Shown here in pieces: positions 55,861-64,000 of a DNA stretch of 64,000 nt. Below the pieces are notes generated by a model. It was given only the letters and a program-made list of their open reading frames with translations. It was not told the origin of the DNA and ran no database searches. The DNA comes from Bacteroidales bacterium (GTDB lineage: Bacteria; Bacteroidota; Bacteroidia; Bacteroidales; UBA3824), in assembly GCA_016286055.1 (NCBI GenBank), contig JAEERW010000005.1:62001-126000 (forward strand). The letters are read 5' to 3'. The translations under genes were made by a program, and so were the position numbers. The stretch's first letter is position 1; every line of letters starts with the position of its first letter.

Positions 55861-55898
55861 AATAAACGCCGCTCGAAACAGTTCGAGCGGCGTTTATT
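55861..55898. terminator. Strong bidirectional hairpin terminator
   Basis: A perfect 17-bp stem with core AACGCCGCTCGAA (55865-55877) and TTCGAGCGGCGTT (55882-55894), plus AT pairs on both sides, and the loop ACAG. It lies between convergent genes and serves both. Confidence 0.85.
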
Positions 55899-55917
55899 GT
55901 ATAGAATTAAAAAAAGC

Positions 55918-56970
55918 TTAGTCAATCAAGTTGGCCTCTATCTGCTGAGCCTCTGTAACATGAATCTGCTGACCATCGTTGAAACAAACGATAAACGACT
56001 GTTTGAGGTTCATGCCCATCTCGGCAGACTGAGCCTCTTCGTAGCTACGATAGCAACCAATCCAATATTTGTAAAAACCATCAACCTGACGTTCGTCGAT
56101 TTTGAGGTTGCCTTTATAAAGGCGTTGCAGCTTACGTTGGCTCCATTTGCGCTTGTCGGCACAAATCTGAATACGGTAAGCAAGACCTTCGTCAGGATTG
56201 TTGGAAGTTACCCTGCGCTGACGTCCGGCATTCTGGAGGTTGGCAATGCGGCGCTGAGCCTCGCTAACATATTTACCGTTGGGATACTTGCTTATGTATC
56301 TGTTGTAAGCATCGATAGTGTTGGTGCTAACAGTAGAGTTCCAAAAAGCTTGCTCGGCTGCAGCCTCCTGATTTTTGCGTTCTTCCTGAGTCTGAAGAAG
56401 TTTGAGGGCATTGTAGCAGTTGTCGCCAGCGCTCTGGAATTTCGACTTGCACGAAGCCATATCAGCTTTCAATGTGCTGTAAGTTTTGGTTTCGAGGTTT
56501 TTGGTGGTGAGCTTGCCATAAGGCGAAAGCTTAGCCGAACCATCCTGAAGGTCGTTTTCGGCATCGCTCAAATACGACTCGGCCTGGCTCTTGTCGTTTT
56601 GATAAATAAACTCGGCATTGTCGATAACCTCTTTGTATATTTCATAAAGCGAAGTATACGATTTTTCGTAAAGCTTTGCAGCCTTTATTCTCAGAGATTT
56701 AGCCTCAGCCGATTTCTTTTCACCTTTTTTAAGTTTACCCTTTTTGGAGCTGTTGAGAAACTTAGAGTTTGTTTTGTCGGAAGCCTCAGCTTGTGATACG
56801 TATTTTTCACCCTTTGCAATATCGTCTTGCAGTTTTACCAACGAAGCGTTTTGCTCGTCGTTGATAAAATTAGTAAGGATGTCGAACATATCCGAATCCT
56901 GTGCACGAAGAGCAGTTGGAAACAAAAGCACAACTGCCAATAATGCTGATGGTATCAAAAGTTTTTTCAT
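55918..56970 (-). CDS. Periplasmic helical protein with SPOR-like end
   Basis: This 350-residue protein has a signal peptide (1-23, ending LRAQ). A mostly alpha-helical body with Lys/Ala/Ser-rich coiled segments (about 40-250) precedes a short TPR-like element (AYNRYISKYPNGKYVSEAQRR). The C-terminus (about 265-340) has an SPOR-like pattern: LAYRIQICADKRKW, YKYWIGCYRSYEEAQ, SFIVCFNDGQQI. SPOR domains bind denuded peptidoglycan; a role in cell-wall-linked or T9SS-linked complexes is possible but unproven. Confidence 0.72.
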   Translation of the reverse strand: MKKLLIPSALLAVVLLFPTALRAQDSDMFDILTNFINDEQNASLVKLQDDIAKGEKYVSQAEASDKTNSKFLNSSKKGKLKKGEKKSAEAKSLRIKAAKLYEKSYTSLYEIYKEVIDNAEFIYQNDKSQAESYLSDAENDLQDGSAKLSPYGKLTTKNLETKTYSTLKADMASCKSKFQSAGDNCYNALKLLQTQEERKNQEAAAEQAFWNSTVSTNTIDAYNRYISKYPNGKYVSEAQRRIANLQNAGRQRRVTSNNPDEGLAYRIQICADKRKWSQRKLQRLYKGNLKIDERQVDGFYKYWIGCYRSYEEAQSAEMGMNLKQSFIVCFNDGQQIHVTEAQQIEANLID

Positions 56971-57032
56971 ACTGTTTTATTTAAATAGATTAATAGTAAA
57001 TTATTTGTCTGCATTTAACAACTTATAATTTA

Positions 57033-57040
57033 CAAAATTA
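57033..57040 (-). promoter_or_regulatory. -7 promoter element of SPOR-like gene
   Basis: TAATTTTG on the minus strand, about 63 bp before the ATG. Confidence 0.4.
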
Positions 57041-57087
57041 TTGCCAAAAAAGCAAAAAATGTAAATTAAAATATGCAAACAAAAATA

Positions 57088-58374
57088 TCAGATTTTGTCC
57101 AAAGCCTGCGAAATATCGTTGATAATATCGTCGCAGTTTTCAATACCAATAGAAAGACGGATCAAATCGGGCTGAACACCTGCCGCAATTAGCTGTTCAT
57201 CGGTAAGTTGACGATGAGTATGGCTGGCAGGGTGAAGCACACACGAACGGGCATCAGCCACGTGGGTAACTATGGCAATGAATTTAAGGCTGTCCATAAA
57301 CTTGATCGATTCTTCGCGTCCGCCCTTGATTCCAAAACACATTACGCCGCATGAACGTCCGTTGGTAAACTGCTTTTGTGCAAGTTGGTAATAAGGGCTG
57401 CTTTTCAAGCCACTGTAAGTAATCCAAGCAATTTTGGGATGTTTTTCCAAAAACTCGGCAACCTTCTGCGCATTTTCGCAATGGCGGGGAATACGCAAAT
57501 GGAGAGTTTCCAATCCAATATTAAGCAAAAATGCATTCATAGGACTCTGGATAGAGCCTAAATCTCTCATCAACTGAGCGGTAGCCTTAGTGATGAAAGC
57601 CTTTTTACCAAAAGCCTTGGTGTAAGCGAGACCGTGGTACGATTCATCGGGCTGTGTAAGACCGGGAAACTTGTCAGCGTACTTGTCCCAATCGAAATTA
57701 CCGCTGTCAACAATGCAGCCGCCAACTGCAAGAGCGTGACCATCCATATATTTAGTGGTGGAGTGGATAACAATGTCGGCGCCCCATTCAAAAGGACGAC
57801 AATTTATAGGAGTGGCAAAAGTATTGTCAATAATCAACGGCACGCCATGCTTGTGGGCTATTCGTGAAAATTTCTCAAAATCAAGCACATGGCAAGTGGG
57901 ATTTGAGATAGTTTCGGCAAAGAGGCATTTGGTGTTGGGACGGAAAGCCTTAGAAATTTCCTCCTCAGATGCGTCGGAATCCACCATTGTACATTCTATA
58001 CCTAGCTTTTTCATTGTCACCAAAAAGAGGTTGTAAGTGCCTCCGTAGATATTCTTGCTGCTTACAAAATGGTCGCCAGCCTCACAGATGTTGAAAATAG
58101 AATAAAAGCTAGCAGCCTGACCCGACGAAGTAAGCATAGCTGCCACACCGCCTTCAAGTTCGGCGATTTTTGCAGCCACTGCATCGTTGGTGGGGTTTTG
58201 TAAACGGGTGTAGAAATAACCTTCTGCTTTGAGGTCGAACAAATCCGCCATAGCAGCGGTATTCTCATACTTAAATGTAGTGCTCTGAAATATAGGCAAA
58301 ACGCGCGGATCACCGCTTTTGGGTTGCCAACCCGACTGTACGCATACAGTATCTAATGATTTTTTTTCTGACAT
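57088..58374 (-). CDS. O-acetylhomoserine sulfhydrylase-like PLP enzyme
   Basis: This 428-residue Cys/Met-metabolism PLP enzyme makes homocysteine from O-acetylhomoserine and sulfide, or a closely related gamma-replacement. Markers: FQSTTFKYENTAAM, FYTRLQNPTNDAVA, MLTSSGQAASF, and the PLP lysine in HSTTKYMDGHALAVGG. The length and the RSCVLHPASHTHRQL segment match MetY rather than CTH/MetB. Single gene. Confidence 0.92.
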   Translation of the reverse strand: MSEKKSLDTVCVQSGWQPKSGDPRVLPIFQSTTFKYENTAAMADLFDLKAEGYFYTRLQNPTNDAVAAKIAELEGGVAAMLTSSGQAASFYSIFNICEAGDHFVSSKNIYGGTYNLFLVTMKKLGIECTMVDSDASEEEISKAFRPNTKCLFAETISNPTCHVLDFEKFSRIAHKHGVPLIIDNTFATPINCRPFEWGADIVIHSTTKYMDGHALAVGGCIVDSGNFDWDKYADKFPGLTQPDESYHGLAYTKAFGKKAFITKATAQLMRDLGSIQSPMNAFLLNIGLETLHLRIPRHCENAQKVAEFLEKHPKIAWITYSGLKSSPYYQLAQKQFTNGRSCGVMCFGIKGGREESIKFMDSLKFIAIVTHVADARSCVLHPASHTHRQLTDEQLIAAGVQPDLIRLSIGIENCDDIINDISQALDKI

Positions 58375-58402
58375 TTTAGTTTATATTAAAATAATTATGA
58401 CA

Positions 58403-58410
58403 CAAATTTA
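58403..58410 (-). promoter_or_regulatory. -7 promoter element of MetY-like gene
   Basis: TAAATTTG on the minus strand, 29 bp before the ATG. Confidence 0.5.
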
Positions 58411-58490
58411 AAAAAAATTTTTAAAATTCAGTAATTTGCAAGAAATTTGCATAATGAAAATAATAGAGTATTTATTTAAAGACACACGAT

Positions 58491-59390
58491 ATGACTAAGA
58501 AAATTATGATGATTGCAACATTAATATGTTGCGTAACAATCTGTTTTGGACAGAAAAACGGATTAGACAAAATCGACTTCAACAAATCGGCTGTAGCCAA
58601 TACAAACTACATCAAGTCAATTGAAACTGGCATGAAATACGTTGGCCAAAGCGCATATAAAACGGCAACCAAAAACATATCAGCAGGAGGCTACTACATT
58701 TCGATATTCGAAACCACCAACGGTATTTACAACGCGTTTCTCAAAGACCTTAAAGACAACGGATTAGACGACATTTACAACACATGCAAAATTGACGGTG
58801 AAGGCTGGATGCGCATTAGCGAGGCATTTGAGTCTACCGCCAAGACATACCACACTGATGCCAAATGGAACGAGTATCCAGTGGTAAACATATCAAAAGA
58901 AGCCGCAGAAACTTTCTGCCTATGGCTCACAAAACTATACGCAGCATACGGCGCAGCAAAATACAACAACGCAGAATTCCGTCTGCCTGCCGAAAACGAG
59001 TGGATTGTAGCTGCTGCCGGTGGTGTTGAAAACGCTATCTACCCTTGGGAAGGCAAATTCTTGCGCAACAAAAAGGGTGAATGGAACTCCAACTTCCGCA
59101 TAGCTGGCGAAGAGAACATACGTCTCAACAAAGACGGCATCATTGAGATCCTCGACAACAACGTGCTTTATCAAACTGCATTAGTTCCGGTAAAAACGTT
59201 CGCTCCAAACAAGTACGGTATTTTTCAAATGGCTGGCAACGCTGCCGAAATGACCTCGGAAGGCAAAGTTAAAGGCGGTTCGTGGCACAGCTACGGATAC
59301 TATATGCAGATTGCCGCCGACGACGAACCCGGAATAGACAAACTTCCTAACGCCTTTACTGGATTCAGAATTGTGATGACAGTACGTTAA
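58491..59390 (+). CDS. SUMF1/formylglycine-enzyme-fold secreted protein
   Basis: This 299-residue protein has a signal peptide (about 1-20, CVTICFGQ). Its body follows the FGE/EgtB-like fold: GGYYISIFETTNGIYNAF, YPVVNISKEAAETFCLWL, FRLPAENEWIVAAAGG and KYGIFQMAGNAAEM, ending KGGSWHSYG and TGFRIVM. The two cysteines of true formylglycine enzymes are not evident, so it is more likely a binding or structural member such as the GldJ/GldK type seen with T9SS. That link is inference. Confidence 0.78.
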   Translation: MTKKIMMIATLICCVTICFGQKNGLDKIDFNKSAVANTNYIKSIETGMKYVGQSAYKTATKNISAGGYYISIFETTNGIYNAFLKDLKDNGLDDIYNTCKIDGEGWMRISEAFESTAKTYHTDAKWNEYPVVNISKEAAETFCLWLTKLYAAYGAAKYNNAEFRLPAENEWIVAAAGGVENAIYPWEGKFLRNKKGEWNSNFRIAGEENIRLNKDGIIEILDNNVLYQTALVPVKTFAPNKYGIFQMAGNAAEMTSEGKVKGGSWHSYGYYMQIAADDEPGIDKLPNAFTGFRIVMTVR

Positions 59391-59420
59391 AAGGTTTTAA
59401 AATAAAAAAACACTTACAAT

Positions 59421-59448
59421 AACGCCGCCAAAAACGGCGTTTTTTTTG
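59421..59448 (+). terminator. Rho-independent terminator after SUMF1-fold gene
   Basis: AACGCCG (59421-59427) pairs with CGGCGTT (59435-59441) around a CCAAAAA loop, followed by a run of T. Confidence 0.85.
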
Positions 59449-59474
59449 GCAAAACCACACCTTATTATATATAT

Positions 59475-60521
59475 ATGAATATGAAAATTAAAGCAATATT
59501 GGCTGCTGCAGTTATGATTTGCACACAAAGCGTTATGGCTCAGCAAGATGCCGTAAAATGGCTTACTTTTGCCGAAGCTGAAAAACTCGACAGTGCCGAC
59601 CATCGACCATTTCTAATCGACGTGTACACCGATTGGTGCGGATGGTGTAAGCGTATGAGCGCAGTAACATTCAACAACCAAAGCATTGCGCGATACATTA
59701 ACAAAAATTTCTACCCAATTAGATTCGATGCCGAAACTTCCGACACCATATATTTCAAAAACAAGGAATACAAAAGCAACGGCAAAGTAAACGAACTGGC
59801 TATCAAACTGTTGGAAGGGCGCCTCTCCTATCCTACTATAGTATACATCGACCGCGACACCAACACTATGCCAATTCCCGGATATATGGAACCCAAAGCC
59901 ATTGAACCCATTTTAGTATATTTTGCCGAAAACGTGAGCAGAAACTCCGACCCTGAAAGTTTCAGAAAAGACTTTATGTTATCATATCCAAATATATACA
60001 CAGAAGAACTCAACAAAACCGATGAAGCTGACAAACCCGACACTTCGGGAATAATAGAGTGGATGAACATTGAAGATGCTTTCAAAAAAGCAGAAACAAA
60101 TCCCAAACCAATACTTCTAAACCTATGGTTAGACTTCTATCCACAAGGCGTAAATTACTCAATATCAGGTAATATCATCAACACTGTGATGAAAAACAGC
60201 GACGTGTGCAACTACATCAACAAAAATTACTATCCTGTAAAATTTTATGCAGCGTCGCAAGATACGATAAATATTCTTGGACAAACATTTGTGGGCTCAG
60301 GCACTGGAATGCCTCACCAACTTACGGGAGTATTAATGAACAACAATTTCACATTCCCCTCGATATTCTTTTTCAACAAAGAACGCCAGTTCATTGCCCG
60401 TATCAACAACTACTTTAATTCTAAAACATATAAAATAATATTACAATTTTACGCCGAAGAAGCCTATAAAAAGGAAAACTTCATAGATTATTACAAACGC
60501 AACAGCAAAAATGGACGATAA
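59475..60521 (+). CDS. Secreted double-thioredoxin-fold protein, second copy degenerate
   Basis: This 348-residue periplasmic protein has a signal peptide (1-22, ending SVMAQ). The first thioredoxin-like domain (about 28-160) holds the CxxC of YTDWCGWCKRM (Cys55 and Cys58). A second copy (about 196-340) repeats the same layout: NIEDAFKKAE for LTFAEAEKLD, ILLNLWLDF for FLIDVYTDW and INKNYYPVKF for INKNFYPIRF. The CxxC is replaced by FYPQG, so the second domain cannot do thiol exchange. The gene end overlaps rlmN by 11 bases. Confidence 0.85.
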   Translation: MNMKIKAILAAAVMICTQSVMAQQDAVKWLTFAEAEKLDSADHRPFLIDVYTDWCGWCKRMSAVTFNNQSIARYINKNFYPIRFDAETSDTIYFKNKEYKSNGKVNELAIKLLEGRLSYPTIVYIDRDTNTMPIPGYMEPKAIEPILVYFAENVSRNSDPESFRKDFMLSYPNIYTEELNKTDEADKPDTSGIIEWMNIEDAFKKAETNPKPILLNLWLDFYPQGVNYSISGNIINTVMKNSDVCNYINKNYYPVKFYAASQDTINILGQTFVGSGTGMPHQLTGVLMNNNFTFPSIFFFNKERQFIARINNYFNSKTYKIILQFYAEEAYKKENFIDYYKRNSKNGR

Positions 60522-61536
60522 AAAACCGCTTTTAGGCCTCACCCTGAACAAAATTACAGAAATCACCGCTCAAATTGGTGTTCCCAAATTTGTTGCAAAA
60601 CAGATAGTAGACTGGCTCTACAAAAAAAACGTCTCCAACATCGACCAGATGACCAACCTTTCAAAAAAGGTACGCGAACAATTGTCGACAGAATATTGTG
60701 TTGGAAAGTACCCCCCTGAAAAAGAGACAGTTTCAACCGATGGCACAAAAAAATACCTCTACCGAGTTTGTAACGGAAGATTTATCGAAGCAGCATACAT
60801 ACCCGATCGCGACCGTGCCACACTATGCGTATCGGTGCAGGCAGGATGCAAAATGGGATGCGAATTCTGCAACACAGGACTTCAAGGATTTGGAGGGAAT
60901 CTCACCCCGCAAGAAATTATTAACCAGATAGTAAGCCTTCCCGAATACAACCAACTCACCAACTTAGTGTTCATGGGCATGGGCGAACCGCTCGACAACC
61001 TCGACAACGTGCTCAGCGCATTGGAGATACTTACTTCGGAATACGGATTTGCAATGAGTCCGAGGCGAATAACTGTTTCCACTGTGGGTATTGTTAAGCA
61101 TTTACCAGAATTTATCGAAAAAACCGAAGTGCACCTTGCAGTAAGCCTGCACAATCCGTTTGCCGACCAACGAGCCGAAATAATGCCCATCGAAAAAGCA
61201 AACCCATTGGCTAAAGTGTTAGACATAATCAAAAAATACGATTTTCGTCACCAGCGCAGATTTTCAGCAGAGTACATTATGATAAAAGGTGTAAACGACA
61301 CACCAGCGCACGCACGTCAGTTGGTGAAAATACTCGACCGCATACCAGCACGTGTAAACCTAATACGCTACCACGCTCACCCAGGAAGCAGTTTTGAGCC
61401 ATCACCCGAAATCCGTATCAAAGAATTTCAAGAGATACTCAACGATAAAAACATCACCACCACCATTAGAGCATCACGAGGCGAAGATATTTTTGCAGCT
61501 TGTGGATTGCTCAGTACCAAAGAGTTAGCCAAATAA
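60511..61536 (+). CDS. rlmN: Dual-specificity 23S rRNA/tRNA adenine-C2 methyltransferase RlmN
   Basis: This 341-residue radical SAM enzyme methylates A2503 of 23S rRNA and A37 of some tRNAs. The cluster motif is CKMGCEFCNTG near 112, followed by MGMGEPLDNLDNV. The conserved helper cysteine is in DIFAACGLL near the C-terminus. It starts 11 bases inside the thioredoxin-like gene. Typical length. Confidence 0.95.
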   Translation: MDDKKPLLGLTLNKITEITAQIGVPKFVAKQIVDWLYKKNVSNIDQMTNLSKKVREQLSTEYCVGKYPPEKETVSTDGTKKYLYRVCNGRFIEAAYIPDRDRATLCVSVQAGCKMGCEFCNTGLQGFGGNLTPQEIINQIVSLPEYNQLTNLVFMGMGEPLDNLDNVLSALEILTSEYGFAMSPRRITVSTVGIVKHLPEFIEKTEVHLAVSLHNPFADQRAEIMPIEKANPLAKVLDIIKKYDFRHQRRFSAEYIMIKGVNDTPAHARQLVKILDRIPARVNLIRYHAHPGSSFEPSPEIRIKEFQEILNDKNITTTIRASRGEDIFAACGLLSTKELAK

Positions 61537-61594
61537 TTAACATTTGTTCACAAAATGAACAAAATGAATGAACACATTTTTTGGGGAAACAGCA

Positions 61595-61602
61595 TAAATT
61601 TG
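61595..61602 (+). promoter_or_regulatory. -7 promoter element of candidate small RNA
   Basis: TAAATTTG, 10 bp downstream of TTTGGGG; the -33 spacing is shorter than usual. Confidence 0.4.
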
Positions 61603-61609
61603 TGATGTA

Positions 61610-61838
61610 AAAAGAAAGAGAAATACTTCGATACTTAAACGATAAATAAACAGCGATATAAAAAACACATCAAGTAAAGAGAAAAAACATAAGATAATTT
61701 AAGAAAAAAGGAACTTTAGCTCAAAGAACATCATTTTAAACACACTCATATTCATATTTTTATTGTTTTAGTTTTTTACGCAGCCTTAGTCAAAATTATT
61801 AACCGATTAAATCCGATATTCCCCTATCGGATTTTTTT
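61610..61838 (+). ncRNA. Candidate small non-coding RNA
   Basis: About 230 bp with no ORF are bounded by the TAnnTTTG element at 61595 and a clean terminator at 61809-61838. The body is purine-rich in its first half (AAAAGAAAGAG, AAGAAAAAAGGAAC), then AT-rich. I match no known RNA family. The alternative is a long 3' tail of rlmN. Confidence 0.3.
61809..61838 (+). terminator. Rho-independent terminator upstream of permease
   Basis: AAATCCGATA (61809-61818) pairs with TATCGGATTT (61825-61834) around TTCCCC, with T-run to 61838. Confidence 0.85.
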
Positions 61839-61847
61839 TGTGCCAAT

Positions 61848-61882
61848 ACGTCACTTTTGCATTTCAGTTGCAAAAACGTCAC
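61848..61882 (+). promoter_or_regulatory. Palindromic operator-like site upstream of metal permease
   Basis: TTTTGCA (61855-61861) and TGCAAAA (61869-61875) form an inverted repeat with seven bases between, framed by direct repeats ACGTCAC at 61848 and 61876. It overlaps the -33 region of the downstream promoter, the usual place of a repressor site. No regulator gene is seen adjacent. Confidence 0.55.
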
Positions 61883-61884
61883 CA

Positions 61885-61892
61885 TATATTTG
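61885..61892 (+). promoter_or_regulatory. -7 promoter element of permease
   Basis: TATATTTG, 31 bp before the ATG, three bases after the operator-like repeats. Confidence 0.55.
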
Positions 61893-61922
61893 CGGCATAA
61901 TAAACAATAAAACATAATTATT

Positions 61923-63263
61923 ATGCACGAAATCATCCACATTATCAACGAAATGTCGCCATATCTGCTGTTGGGATTCCTATTGGCAGGTTTGATGCAC
62001 GCATTTATTCCGCAACAGTATTATTCTAAGTACCTTGCAAAACCCAACTTTCGTTCGGTACTTTACGCAACATTGTTTGGCATTCCTCTGCCGCTTTGTT
62101 CGTGCGGAGTGATACCAACGGCAATGTCGCTCCGCAAAGAAGGCGCATCAAAAGGTGCAGCCACTTCGTTTTTGATAGCTACTCCGCAAACTGGTGTTGA
62201 TTCAATTATTGCCACGTCGAGCCTTATGGGCGTAGCTTACGCTATTATCCGTCCCATTGCCGCTTTGATAACCGCTCTGTTTGGCGGCACATTAGTAAAC
62301 AAACTCGACAAAGATAGCGAAGGCAAAATAGCTGACAATCATGAGCATGAACATGAGCATGAGCATGAGCATGAACATGAGCATGAGCATGAAGAGTGCT
62401 GTTGTCATCACGAAGAACACCATACAGATAATCACAAAGCCACATTCGGTCAAAAAATCAAATCCGCCCTTCAATACGGATACGTAGAAATGATGGAAGA
62501 TATTGGCAAATGGCTGATTATAGGTTTGATAGTAGCAGGTATGATAACAGTATTTGTACCGGCAGAAGCATTCAAGGTGTTTGAAGGCAACACTCTGTTA
62601 TCAATGCTGCTGGTTTTAGCAATAGCCGTTCCAATGTATGTATGCGCCACAGGCAGCATTCCCATTGCGGTTGCATTGATAATGAAAGGACTTACGCCCG
62701 GAGCAGGACTTGTGCTCTTAATGGCAGGTCCCGCTTGCAATATGGCTTCGATGTTGGTTGTTAAAAAAGTTATGGGCACAAAGACCCTCGTTATCTACCT
62801 GGCATCCATAATTCTAGGTTCGATACTCTTTGGTATGGCTATAGATTTTATGCAGTTCAACGGCATAATTGACTTTACCGCCAACCTCGTAAGCAGCACA
62901 CACAGCGAAGAAGGCAGTTCATGGATAGCCTGGACCTCTACAGCAATACTTATCGCATTATTAATAAACGCACTTGTTATCAACCGTTTGCGCGGAAAAG
63001 AGCACTGTCATTGTCACGAACACGAACATCAACACAATCATTCTCATAACACCACAGAAATTATGGAGTCAAAAACTTACACAATCGAAGGAATGACCTG
63101 CAACCATTGCAGAATGTCGGCCGAAAAAGCATTGCAAAGTGTAGAAGGCGTAACAAGCGCATCTGTAGACCTTGCCACCAAAAGGGCTGTAATAACAGGT
63201 AGTGCCACCGAAGAGGCTCTACGCAAGGCTATCGATGAGATAGGCTTTGAACTTAAAATTTAA
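61923..63263 (+). CDS. Cu/Zn-type efflux permease fused to HMA domain
   Basis: This 446-residue inner-membrane protein resembles the permease/SO_0444 group of predicted Cu/Zn exporters. TM helices lie at about 12-30, 47-68, 85-122 and 185-365. A Cys pair sits in PLCSCGVIP (59 and 61). A long His/Glu/Cys-rich cytosolic loop (about 140-171, units HEHEHEHE and HEECCCHH) is a metal buffer. The C-terminus (381-446) is a complete heavy-metal-associated domain with Cys393 and Cys396 in GMTCNHC. The fusion could pass metal from the HMA domain to the pump. Confidence 0.88.
   Translation: MHEIIHIINEMSPYLLLGFLLAGLMHAFIPQQYYSKYLAKPNFRSVLYATLFGIPLPLCSCGVIPTAMSLRKEGASKGAATSFLIATPQTGVDSIIATSSLMGVAYAIIRPIAALITALFGGTLVNKLDKDSEGKIADNHEHEHEHEHEHEHEHEHEECCCHHEEHHTDNHKATFGQKIKSALQYGYVEMMEDIGKWLIIGLIVAGMITVFVPAEAFKVFEGNTLLSMLLVLAIAVPMYVCATGSIPIAVALIMKGLTPGAGLVLLMAGPACNMASMLVVKKVMGTKTLVIYLASIILGSILFGMAIDFMQFNGIIDFTANLVSSTHSEEGSSWIAWTSTAILIALLINALVINRLRGKEHCHCHEHEHQHNHSHNTTEIMESKTYTIEGMTCNHCRMSAEKALQSVEGVTSASVDLATKRAVITGSATEEALRKAIDEIGFELKI
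62340..62435. repeat. His-rich coding repeat in permease gene
   Basis: A GAGCAT/GAACAT repeat encodes about nine His-Glu pairs. Simple sequence of this kind is prone to length change by slippage, always in 6-bp steps that keep the frame. Confidence 0.7.
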
Positions 63264-63999
63264 ACACGTTGGCGTTCTGACGGAACAATTCGGCCTGACC
63301 GTTGAGTTCCTCAGCGCTGACTGCAAGTTCTTCGCTGGCTGCGGCGTTGCCCTGAATCGACTGGTTGAGTTCCTTTATTGAAAAATCTATCGAACCCATA
63401 GCAGATTTTTGATCCTCGGCAGATACTTCTACCTTCTCAATCAGAGATGCGCACTCATTGATATCTGGCAGGATATTGTTGATAAGATTGGTAGATTTAG
63501 CTGTTGCCTTAACGCTGGTTTGCGCACCAGTGATGATGTCGTTGGCAGATTTTTTACTCTTTTCGGCGAGTTTACGTATTTCGGAAGCCACCACTGCGAA
63601 ACCTTTGCCGTGTTCGCCAGCTCGTGCAGCCTCCACGGCAGCGTTGAGAGCCAGAATATTGGTCTGGAAAGCAATATCGTTGATAATGTCAATCTTTTCA
63701 GAAATGTCTTTAACAGCGTTAAAACTCTCATCCTGAGCCTTTTTGATGGTATTGATATCGGACATCACCTTGCGAGTGATTTTTCCAGCCTTCAATGTAA
63801 GTTCTACGTTTCGGCCTATCTCGGCAGAAATATCGGACATAGACTGTACAATACTGTCGGCGTTAGCAGCCTGCTGATTAGCGTTTTGCGAAAGAGTCTG
63901 AGTGGTGCGGTTGATTTCCGAACTTGATGTTTGCAAATTGTTGGCGCCATCGTAAATATTGAGCAAAATACCCTTAAGGTTGTCGGCCATCACATACAC
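63253..63999 (-). CDS. Methyl-accepting chemotaxis protein, C-terminal part
   Basis: This gene is cut by the window edge; only the cytoplasmic signalling part (248 residues) is visible. It has the canonical hairpin tip: [22 protein letters not shown], followed by [12 protein letters not shown], with heptad-rich helices on both sides. It feeds CheA/CheW type signalling. Whether the missing part contains TM helices cannot be seen. The stop overlaps the permease end by 11 bases. Confidence 0.9.
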   Translation of the reverse strand: MYVMADNLKGILLNIYDGANNLQTSSSEINRTTQTLSQNANQQAANADSIVQSMSDISAEIGRNVELTLKAGKITRKVMSDINTIKKAQDESFNAVKDISEKIDIINDIAFQTNILALNAAVEAARAGEHGKGFAVVASEIRKLAEKSKKSANDIITGAQTSVKATAKSTNLINNILPDINECASLIEKVEVSAEDQKSAMGSIDFSIKELNQSIQGNAAASEELAVSAEELNGQAELFRQNANVFKF

Positions 64000-64000
64000 C

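Larger units (their letters stand above)
61537..61922. other. Intergenic region with candidate small RNA and operator
   Basis: This 386-bp gap has no ORF. It contains a GTTCA-CAAAA-TGAAC palindrome at 61546-61560, a TAAATTTG promoter element at 61595, a terminator at 61809-61838, then the palindrome and promoter of the next gene. The stretch between promoter and terminator is a candidate non-coding transcript. Confidence 0.6.

Noticed and set aside
55897-56796. 299-residue plus-strand ORF
   Set aside because: Antisense to the SPOR-like gene, which has a signal peptide and domain; the ORF is hydrophobic noise from its complement.
62340-62435. Regular repeat that might be a CRISPR-like array
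   Set aside because: It is the His-Glu coding repeat of the permease; 6-12 bp periodicity and no spacers.
1-64000. tRNA, rRNA, integrase, transposase or phage genes
   Set aside because: None of their motifs or secondary structures were found in any region.

Overview
The window looks like the chromosome of a Bacteroidales-type member of the Bacteroidota, AT-rich with GC-richer housekeeping genes. The evidence is: many promoters of the form TAnnTTTG (the Bacteroidetes -7 element), a protein with a type IX secretion (T9SS) C-terminal domain, a PorV/PorQ-type barrel, NVEALA peptides next to BF3164-like lipoproteins, ATCase with a PyrI subunit, a Rho factor with a long disordered insert, and abundant lipoproteins. 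I see no rRNA, tRNA, CRISPR array, intact insertion sequence or phage gene. The base-level reading was done by eye; family names are recognition calls, not database results.

Layout. 1-1200: a structured non-coding stretch and an unknown lipoprotein. 1226-9922: a four-gene efflux operon (adaptor, RND pump, TolC channel, second RND pump). 10000-15699: a beta-propeller lipoprotein, an O-antigen-ligase-like TPR membrane protein, signal peptidase I and a transglutaminase-like lipoprotein. 15720-21273: an AT-rich accessory cluster with a redoxin/DUF1573 protein, a BF3164-like propeller lipoprotein, an unknown secreted protein, two tandem NVEALA peptides, a small proline-rich secreted protein and a divergent membrane-spanning TPR/DNA-binding regulator. 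The regulator is preceded by a dense array of TTGCAA/TGCAA words. 21279-33579: one long leftward operon with a coiled-coil lipoprotein, Ser/Thr kinase, PP2C phosphatase, an Hsp70/actin-like protein, two DUF2339 membrane proteins, RecJ and TraX. 33708-43414: an orphan ECF sigma factor, Rho, a minimal T9SS-cargo protein, KdsB, YqgE, a class IV aminotransferase-fold protein, rhomboid, PyrB-PyrI and a 7TM-HD phosphodiesterase. 43503-47128: an AAA/PD-(D/E)XK protein, then a radical SAM activase translationally coupled to a Cys-rich TonB-like protein, and 600 bp of unexplained DNA. 47129-63999: Nth, PssA, a PorV/PorQ barrel, a nucleotidyltransferase, a POT peptide transporter with a mosaic AT-rich patch, a metallophosphoesterase, a CHASE4-SpoIIE phosphatase, a SPOR-like protein, O-acetylhomoserine sulfhydrylase, a SUMF1-fold protein, a double thioredoxin, RlmN, a Cu/Zn permease fused to an HMA domain, and the C-terminal end of a chemotaxis receptor.

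Best candidates for something undescribed: (a) the NVEALA / propeller / TPR-regulator cluster with its TTGCAA array and repeated leaders; (b) the kinase-phosphatase-Hsp70-like-DUF2339 operon, which reads as a self-contained envelope or cytoplasmic signalling module; (c) the radical SAM enzyme coupled to a TonB-like protein with a cytoplasmic five-cysteine head; (d) a short, promoter- and terminator-bounded non-coding transcription unit beside a metal-efflux permease with a palindromic operator-like site.
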